Assembly (NCBI GenBank): GCA_029747015.1
Contig: JAKOGI010000523.1
Location: forward strand, 343,001-407,000
DNA from: Carnegiea gigantea
Taxonomy: Eukaryota; Streptophyta; Magnoliopsida; Caryophyllales; Cactaceae
DNA length: 64,000 bases
Direction: 5' to 3'
Shown here: positions 56,904-64,000 of the stretch, in pieces
How the letters are laid out: each line of letters opens with the position of its first letter
How positions within the stretch are numbered: position 1 is the stretch's first letter
Made by a program: the position numbers and the translations under genes
Notes under the pieces: generated by a model
Databases searched by the model: none
The model's input: only the letters and a program-made list of their open reading frames with translations
What the model was told of the DNA's origin: nothing

Positions 56904-57201
56904 TTGTTTATTGTAACTTGTCTTATTATCACATTTTTGCAAACTTGTCTTATTATCTATTTGGCAATGCAATTGTCTTATTATCTATTTAGCAAAGAAA
57001 CCTACAATAAAAGGAAGTCGGTATTGGAGGAAAATCTTGAAAATAAGGACATCATGAGACTAGATTTGGTCTTAAGCCCTACATGTGGTTACAGTCGTGA
57101 TTCTGAAGTTGTGGTGCAATTCCTATGTATGACTGTATTATAAACATAGCTCCATCTGATGGTATCTTTTTGATCTACATCGGTGACAATTGCATTTATA
57201 T
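56058..57201. other. intron DNA between the CACTA-like and copia elements
   Basis: Mostly unremarkable AT-rich sequence. 56842-56901 is an (AT)30 microsatellite. No gene on either strand apart from frames created by the microsatellite. Confidence 0.6.
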
Positions 57202-57206
57202 GTAAT

Positions 57207-57817
57207 TGTTGGGTTTCGTGGCCCAAAATCCAAGTACCGGCATGGTGGGACCGTGCTACACAGGACACGGGCGTGTCAAGACGAAGAACGTCCAGTCGAA
57301 GAGGACAGAAAAACGGCACGGGGGTGCCGTGCCATGTGGCACGAGGTGACCGTACCACGTGGCACGGTCGTGCCCCGTATGTTTACACCACCTCTCTCGG
57401 AAGGCGGTAGAGTTCTGTTCAAGGAAGGATTTCACCCGGCGGCTAGGGTTGCACGCTAAGGGGGAAAAACCCTACTTTTGAGACCCTATATAAAGAGGCT
57501 CAAGCCTAGGATTTATATATCTCCAGTACTCATACATACATTGAGAGGTAGAAGTACTTTGTGAGAGATTACAATAGAGAGGTTGTAATTCTGCTCTTAG
57601 ATCAAATCACTGTGGTGATTATGATCGTGTTGTATTCTTCCTACTCATAGTGAATTGTTCTGGTGCTGTCGCCGTCCGTGGTTTTTTCCCGATTTGGGTT
57701 TTCCACGTTGAATCTCTTGTCTTCTTATTTCTGTTTTCTGTTATTCACTTGATTTCTGAATCTCTAACTCATCCTATCGCTTCCGCTATTATTGTTGCTC
57801 TAATATTATTCCCTACA
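57207..57817 (+). repeat. 5' LTR of element F
   Basis: 611 bp, TGTTGGGTTTCGTGG...ATTCCCTACA, with CCCTATATAAAGAGG (57484) as TATA box. It has a GC-rich 97-bp block (57276-57372) that the 3' LTR lacks; this block contains hairpin-like GTGCCATGTGGCAC and CACGTGGCACGG. Confidence 0.92.
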
Positions 57818-57832
57818 AGTGGTATCAGAGCC
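57818..57832 (+). promoter_or_regulatory. first primer-binding site of element F (tRNA-iMet)
   Basis: AGTGGTATCAGAGCC directly after the LTR end CTACA. Confidence 0.9.
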
Positions 57833-58027
57833 GATGGTGCGTTCGGCTAGGCAACAAAAAGGTGTGGCATGGTGGACCCATGGACGAGCTTGGTGAAATG
57901 ACACGCAGGTGTTGATCGAGCGGTAATACGTGTGCTGCAGCGTGGCTCGATGGTGTGGATAAGCTCTTGATGGGTGGCTTAACACCTTGGTAAAGGCTTC
58001 CGCTCAAGGGGGAGCTTGTGCACTCAT

Positions 58028-58219
58028 GTATGAGGGGGAGATTGTTGGGAACGTCACACATGAGTAAAGAAGTCCCACATCGGGAGTTTGAGAAGAAGGG
58101 TCATGGTATATAAGTCAAATGGGCTACTCCTCCTATTGCCAATTGATTTTAGGATGGTACTTGGGCTTATTGCCATGGACATTGATTGAAGCGGGCTCCT
58201 TCTTTGGATCTCCCCAACA
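58028..58219 (+). repeat. embedded 177-bp LTR with its own polypurine tract
   Basis: TGAGGGGGAGAT (58031-58042) precedes TGTTGGGAACGTCACA...GATCTCCCCAACA (58043-58219). The block starts TG, ends CA, carries GGTATATAAG (58105) as TATA box, and resembles the short LTRs (TGTTGGGAACGTCCCACATC type) of small plant copia/TRIM elements. It is followed by a second AGTGGTATCAGAGC (58220). Confidence 0.8.
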
Positions 58220-58233
58220 AGTGGTATCAGAGC
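58220..58233 (+). promoter_or_regulatory. second primer-binding site in element F
   Basis: AGTGGTATCAGAGC directly after the embedded LTR and 13 bp before the gag ATG. Confidence 0.85.
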
Positions 58234-58245
58234 TTTGGTTATAGG

Positions 58246-59589
58246 ATGTCTTCTATCATGAAGGTAGATATTCAGAAATTCGATAGGGAGATTAGTTTTA
58301 ATCTCTGGAAGGTGCAGATGAGAGCAGTTCTTATTCAGCACGGGTTGTGGAAGGTTCTGAAGGGACCTCACGTAAAACCTGAGAAGATGACAGAAGAACA
58401 GTGGGCTGAAGATGTAAAGAAGAGACGTGGATCGTTGACGGAGGACGAATGGGAGGAACTGGAGCTGAAAGCGGTTTCAGCCATACAGTTGTGCTTGGCA
58501 CCACATGCCCTGCGAGAGGTGCTGGATAAGACAACTGCGGTGGATCTGTGGGCTCGGCTGGAGGAACTCTACATGACGAAGAGCCTCGCCAACAAGATCC
58601 GGTTGAAGGAAAGGTTGTACACCTTTCATATGGCTGAAGGTACTCCTGTCCAAAAACACTTGAATGAATTTAATTCCATTCTAGTAGATTTGGAGAGTTT
58701 GGATGTTAAAATTGAGGATGAGGATAAGGCTAATTTGCTTGTTGCGTCGTTACCCCCTTCTTATAAACACTTTAAGGAGATTATGCTATATAGTAATTCT
58801 AATACAATATCGTTTGAAGAGGTTAAGTCAAACCTGTTGTCTAAGGAGAAGTTTGATCATGACATTCATGCTGATTCTGCTGAGGGATTAGCAGTAAGGG
58901 GTACAACAACTGAAAAGGGGAACGGTAATAGGAGTAAGAACCGTTCTAAGTCTAAAAATCCTCATGTTGGTAAGACCTGTAATTACTATGGTAAATTGGG
59001 TCATATTGTTGCTAACTGCTGGAAACTGCAAAAGAAGAAGGAGAAGGAAGAAGATAATTCTCAGGAGCCTGCTGAAACTTCGTTTGCTGAATCTGATTCT
59101 GATGGTGACGTTCTGTTTACTACTTCCACTGAAGGGGGGAGCGATTCTGATTGGATTCTTGATTCTGGGTGTACCTATCATATGTGTCCTCACAAGGATT
59201 GGTTTTCAACATATGATCCAGTTGACTCAACTGTTGTTCACATGGGCAATAATGCCCAATGTAATGTAACTGGAATCGGTACTGTTAAAATAAAGACCCA
59301 TGATGGTGTTGTCAGGACTTTATCGAATGTTCGTCATGTTCCTGACTTGAAGCGTAACCTCATCTCATTGGGCACCCTTGAATCCAAAGAGTGTAAATAT
59401 TCAGCTGAAGGTGGAGTTCTGAAGGTCTCAAAGGGCAGTAGGATTCTGCTGAAGAGTTTGAGGCAAGGAGGCCTCTATGTCTTGCAGGCATCTACTGTCA
59501 CAGGTTATATGAAGGAAAGTTCATATAAGTCATCTCCCATAGCTAAGTTTAAGCATTGCTTGGACTTAGTTGGTATTCACAGCCACTAA
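58246..59589 (+). CDS. copia gag-protease ORF with fused pol tail (element F)
   Basis: 447 codons from ATG 58246 (MSSIMKVDIQKFDREISFNL, a normal copia gag start; the in-frame upstream codons lie in the LTR). Gag/UBN2 region: WKVQMRAVLIQHGLWKVLKG, ALREVLDKTTAVDLWARLEE, LYMTKSLANKIRLKERLYTF, then LLVASLPPSYKHFKEIM. Zinc knuckle: CNYYGKLGHIVANC, where the second cysteine is tyrosine (58987-58989). Protease: DWILDSGCTYHMCPHKDWF. The frame then runs RQGGLYVLQAS and jumps to KFKHCLDLVGIHSH, which in full-length relatives is the extreme end of pol. So an in-frame internal deletion removed integrase, RT and RNase H. No stops: the ORF is still open. Confidence 0.9.
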   Translation: MSSIMKVDIQKFDREISFNLWKVQMRAVLIQHGLWKVLKGPHVKPEKMTEEQWAEDVKKRRGSLTEDEWEELELKAVSAIQLCLAPHALREVLDKTTAVDLWARLEELYMTKSLANKIRLKERLYTFHMAEGTPVQKHLNEFNSILVDLESLDVKIEDEDKANLLVASLPPSYKHFKEIMLYSNSNTISFEEVKSNLLSKEKFDHDIHADSAEGLAVRGTTTEKGNGNRSKNRSKSKNPHVGKTCNYYGKLGHIVANCWKLQKKKEKEEDNSQEPAETSFAESDSDGDVLFTTSTEGGSDSDWILDSGCTYHMCPHKDWFSTYDPVDSTVVHMGNNAQCNVTGIGTVKIKTHDGVVRTLSNVRHVPDLKRNLISLGTLESKECKYSAEGGVLKVSKGSRILLKSLRQGGLYVLQASTVTGYMKESSYKSSPIAKFKHCLDLVGIHSH

Positions 59590-59691
59590 GTGCCCATTGG
59601 GGCAGTGCCCCTAGGGAGGGGGCGTCACCCTTCGGGGTGCAATGACGGAGTCAGAAAGCAGTGATTGGAGATTTTGGTCCAAGGTGGAGAT
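59590..59691 (+). other. 3' untranslated internal part and polypurine tract of element F
   Basis: GC-rich GTGCCCCTAGGGAGGGGGCG stretch, then CCAAGGTGGAGAT as polypurine tract directly before the 3' LTR. Confidence 0.75.
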
Positions 59692-60205
59692 TGTTGGGTT
59701 TCGTGGCCCAAAATCCAAGTACCGGCATGGTGGGACCGTGCTACACAGGACACGGGCGTGCCCCGTATGTTTACACCGCCTCTCTCGGAAGGCGGTAGAG
59801 TTCTGTTCAAGGAAGGATTTCACCCGGCGGCTAGGGTTGCACGCTAAGGGGGAAAAATCCTACTTTTGAGACCCTATATAAAGAGGGTCAAGCCTAGAAT
59901 CTATATATCTCCAGTACTCATACATACATTGAGAGGTAGAAGTACTTTGTGAGAGATTACAATAGAGAGGTTGTAATTCTGCTCTTAGATCAAATCACTG
60001 TGGTGATTGGGATCGTGTTGTATTCTTCCTGCTCATAGTGAATTGTTCTGGTGCTGTCGCCGTCCGTGGTTTTTTCCCGATTTGGGTTTTCCACGTTAAA
60101 TCTCTTGTCTTTTTATTTCTGTTTTCTGTTATTCACTTGATTTCTGAATCTCTAACTTATCTTATCGCTTCCGTTATTATTGTTGCTCTAATATTATTCC
60201 TAACA
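59692..60205 (+). repeat. 3' LTR of element F
   Basis: 514 bp. Lacks the 97-bp block of the 5' LTR at a point where CGTG occurs on both sides; the rest is about 97% identical by eye. Confidence 0.92.
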
Positions 60206-60880
60206 GTAATGATATTCATTTCATCAAATTCCAAAAAGATGGTGAAAATTCATAAATATGCTGATGATGTTTCCCTTCAACCCATCACCTGCTTAGTCAT
60301 CAACTTTTTAAATCATCCATTTACATATAGTTAGTTTTTTTTTTTTTTTTTCCTTTATAGTTTATCCATTTCTAGTATGATGACACAGTTGGTCTTGTAA
60401 TTATCATCAAAGTTACTGTAATAAACTAAATATGATGTTTATTCATTTCAGTACTTTGTTAGGAGTTCTTGTTATTGTTATTCATTCCAATATGTAAAAC
60501 ATCTTTTGTCGCTTTTCAAAAGGCAAAACATATTTTTTCATATGAATTTTCGTAGCATATTACATAGATAAGAGCTTTAATGATCTAATTACCATTCGAG
60601 CCAGCTGTTTTTTACCAGTTGATAGTGGATGGATTCAAATGCATTAGATTTTTGTGGATGATGGATGCGTTAAACTGCTAGTTTTTTCTTGTTATATATT
60701 ATTGATTAACAACAAATAAGTTTAACGATTAAAATACTGAAATTTATTCTTAATGATTGAATTACTGACTTTGAAATTCTCAAATTTCACACACCTTTTA
60801 CTAATTTAAAAAAAAAAGATTTCACTACTTTGATCAAGATCTTGAGCGAAAAGCGATGAAAGATTGAAGACGATACATTA

Positions 60881-62044
<1,164 letters not shown>

Positions 62045-62571
62045 AGGGCTCGCAAAATCTGTCTAACCAAACTATTTGAATTTGTTTAACTTGGAAAAAA
62101 CAGGATACAGTCACTAAATTTTGTCCAAATTCAAAATTCGGGCAACTAGTCATGTCCAAATTTAAATTTGGATCAAGTTCAACTTTGGGCATTTGCGCTT
62201 GGGTTGTCTGTATTTTTAAACTATTTTATAGTCGGACAAATTTGGACAATCAAAAAGCCAGGTTCAGACGCCGGATAGCTAATTTTTATATGTAATTCTG
62301 GTCAAAATTCTCCAGAAAACTTTTTTAAAAAAAATTGACAATTGGGTTCGTACATTAGAAAATCTAGCTTGGGTTCGGTCACACAAAATTTCGGTCAGAT
62401 GAAAAATCATATCACAGACTCAGACATTCGAATAATCGGGACTGAACATCAGACATTAGGGCCCGACTCTGAGTCTGAACAAAGTGTTCGATTTATAGTT
62501 CGGATAGGATTCAAGTATGAAGTTTTTGTTTAAATGTTTGATTTGTCCGGACCCAAATTTTTACCAGCCCT
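62045..62571. mobile_element. possible hAT-like MITE
   Basis: The left end AGGGCTCGCAAAATCTG and reversed right end AGGGCTGGTAAAAATTTG form an imperfect inverted repeat. The interior is rich in CGGACAAAT/TTCGGTC/ACTCAGACATTCG words. The flanks (GTCTATAT and CGGTTTAT) agree only partly, so the target duplication is not established. Confidence 0.4.
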
Positions 62572-63455
62572 CGGTTTATAATATAAGTGCATATGTTTCA
62601 ACAAATACCCAGATAGGAGATGACGAAAGTTTTTCTACAACATGAAGACATTTTTAGTCTTTGAGTTTCTATTATTTGAGTTGAGCTACCGTTGGCGCAT
62701 AAAAGGGTATTGTTATTATATCACAAATTTTCTGCATTCAGAAAACTTGAGCAAAAAACTTTAATTCAGTGGAAAAAGTGTCGAATCACTAAAAACAAGT
62801 TGTGTTGGTACGAAAAGGAAAAAACATTGATGTAATGATTAAAACCCTAAAATAAAGGTTAATCGAATTGGACATCTTAACGTCTTCGTTTAGTTTGTTA
62901 TGTTATCATTTTTTTTAAAATTAACGGATTGAAAAACAAAGATAAATTTATCATAGAAAAATATAATTTCTTTTTAAACATGGTGCTAGTGGAAGTAGTA
63001 ATCGGCATATGTATCATACTCTTTCAGGATTCTCTAATGGTACAATGCTTAATTTTACAAAACTAAAATTTAAATTCCCAATATATGCATGTCAATTTAT
63101 CAAGTAAAAAAAAAATAAATAGCTTATATATACATTACAACTAAAGAAGCAAATAATATTAGCCAATTCCAAGTTTCAAACCCACAACTAAGTCTCAAAT
63201 TTATTAACTAATTGGTCGCTGTCAAGAGGCCGTACAAATAGCTTATTAAATTAAAAATGTTGATGTGAACATGTATAATCACTAAACCAACACACTAAAC
63301 AATAAATACGTATAAGAGAAGCTATTGGGGACGAAGATGATCATGTTTCATACTTACACGGTAAATTGATATTAATAACTTACAATCAAGAGCGTATCAC
63401 GTGCCTCTACTTACAAGTTCAGTTGCCCTCGTAAATATACTTATATTTTGTTGTC
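62572..63455. other. intergenic or intronic DNA, no feature recognised
   Basis: AT-rich sequence without repeats or frames that I can support. Confidence 0.5.
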
Positions 63456-63580
63456 AGCAAGGGCGGAGCTACTATAGGATCACGTGGAGTCAACCGACCC
63501 CTTTAAAAAAAAAAATTCTGTGGGTTAAGTTAAAAAAAATAAATAAGATATATATATATAATTTGTGATCTGTCCAACAT
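63456..63580 (+). repeat. fragment of a common plant repeat (GGGCGGAGCTA type)
   Basis: CAAGGGCGGAGCTACTATAG ... GGAGTCAACCGACCCCTTTA is a phrase often seen at the ends of small interspersed plant repeats. Only one end is present; an AT run (63549-63562) follows. Confidence 0.4.
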
Positions 63581-63589
63581 GAAAGAGAG

Positions 63590-63715
63590 ATTGCTCTGAT
63601 GGTGGGAAGGGTGTGGAACTTCGGCTGGCTCTCCACGTGCGTCCCAAGTTCGAGCCAGTGCTGCTGGCACATGCACTCACAAGCTATCCCTCTGTTCTTT
63701 TTGGCCCAAGTTTCA
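63590..63715 (+). mobile_element. tRNA-derived SINE copy 1
   Basis: GCTCTGATGGTGGGAAGGG (A-box-like), then AAGTTCGAGCC (B-box-like), then CACAAGCTATCCCTC and TTTTTGGCCCAAGTTTC. Shares word order and spacing with copy 2. Confidence 0.6.
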
Positions 63716-63772
63716 TCTGTTAGTTCAATTGAGAGGGGAGCAAAGTTTGTGAGGGACTAGTTGTATCAAAAC

Positions 63773-63955
63773 AAGGTTGCTGTGGTGGTAGAGTGGGTGT
63801 AGAACTCTGACTGTGCATTCCTCTCTTTGTTCGGGGTTCGAATCTCGCTATCGGCGTTCACATTCACAAGCTCTCTCTCTTTTTTGCTATTGACGTTTAC
63901 ATTCACAAGCTCTCTCTCTTTTTTCTTTTTTTTTTTTGGCCCAAGTTTTGGACTA
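63773..63955 (+). mobile_element. tRNA-derived SINE copy 2 with clear A and B boxes
   Basis: TGGTGGTAGAGTGGGTG (63784-63800, A box) and GGTTCGAATCTCG (63836-63848, B box) are spaced as in tRNA genes, but no cloverleaf can be folded, so this is a SINE head. The 3' part has a local duplication: CGTTCACATTCACAAGCTCT with its T/C run occurs twice (63857-63880 and 63892-63917). Ends TTTTTTGGCCCAAGTTTTGG like copy 1. Confidence 0.65.
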
Positions 63956-64000
63956 AATTCTGCGAGACTCTCCCCTTCCCCTCACTAATTTGAATTTTGA

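Larger units (their letters stand above)
57207..60205 (+). mobile_element. copia element F, internally deleted and chimeric
   Basis: 2,999 bp with LTRs 57207-57817 and 59692-60205, exact target duplication GTAAT (57202-57206 and 60206-60210), a tRNA-Met primer site at 57818, and a polypurine tract before the 3' LTR. Between the first primer site and gag is a second, unrelated set of LTR signals (polypurine tract, 177-bp LTR, second primer site). The only ORF encodes gag and protease; integrase, RT and RNase H are missing. The element lies in the reverse direction to the host carboxylesterase gene. Confidence 0.9.

Noticed and set aside
56771..57143. Two overlapping frames with long Ile/Tyr runs
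   Set aside because: Produced by the (AT)30 microsatellite at 56842-56901.
57207..60205. Reading the GC-rich LTR frames of element F (57183-57459, 59611-59869) as genes
   Set aside because: The same frames occur in both LTRs and are cut differently by the 97-bp block; they are non-coding LTR sequence.
63784..63848. tRNA gene, because of good A and B boxes
   Set aside because: No acceptor or anticodon stem can be formed, and a related copy nearby shares the non-tRNA tail; a SINE head is the better explanation.

Overview
This window is nuclear DNA of a flowering plant, most likely a eudicot. The evidence is a split carboxylesterase gene of the plant CXE/GID1-like family, a FAR1/FHY3-type MULE transposase, an Athila-type Ty3/gypsy element with its extra ORF, SIRE-like and other Ty1/copia LTRs with initiator-tRNA-Met primer sites, and plant SINE, MITE and CACTA-like pieces. 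I cannot name the species. I see no rRNA, tRNA, CRISPR array or prokaryotic gene. Almost all of the window is transposable-element DNA in several nested layers, and all coordinates and similarities were worked out by eye.

Layout. 1-4700: 3' part of a plus-strand gypsy element (A), apparently inserted in the integrase gene of a minus-strand gypsy element (B, 4700-7390). About 7.4-33.3 kb: a large Mutator-like element (MULE) with two convergent, multi-exon, decayed genes: a FAR1-like transposase (plus strand, 8.6-24.8 kb) and a Ulp1-like cysteine-protease gene (minus strand, 32.8-25.7 kb). A 12.7-kb Athila-type gypsy element (C, 9058-21761) is inserted inside the DNA-binding-domain exon of the transposase gene. 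33.3-39.2 kb: a 589-bp MITE with a 10-bp target duplication, a 1.3-kb hAT-like element, and unrecognised DNA. 39218-44323: a nearly complete minus-strand copia element (D) with near-identical LTRs but four premature stops. 44647-49738: a non-coding SIRE-like LTR derivative (E). 49.9-50.05 kb: an Au-like SINE tail.

50163-61271 holds the only apparently functional host gene, a carboxylesterase (CXE15-like, minus strand). Two exons are visible, separated by a 10.4-kb intron filled with a TRIM-like element (50972-53115), a CACTA-like element (53755-56057) and a short chimeric copia element (F, 57207-60205). Its first exon is not in the window. 61.3-64 kb holds a possible hAT-like MITE and two related tRNA-derived SINE copies.

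The most unusual signal is a 21-bp motif with the core GCTCACTAAAAATAATG. It is scattered through the MULE in loose to perfectly phased arrays. I counted about 57 exact CTCACTA words in the roughly 13 kb of MULE sequence and only about four in the other 51 kb. None is in the opposite orientation inside the MULE. The arrays fall in the introns of both convergent genes, so they are sense in one gene and antisense in the other.
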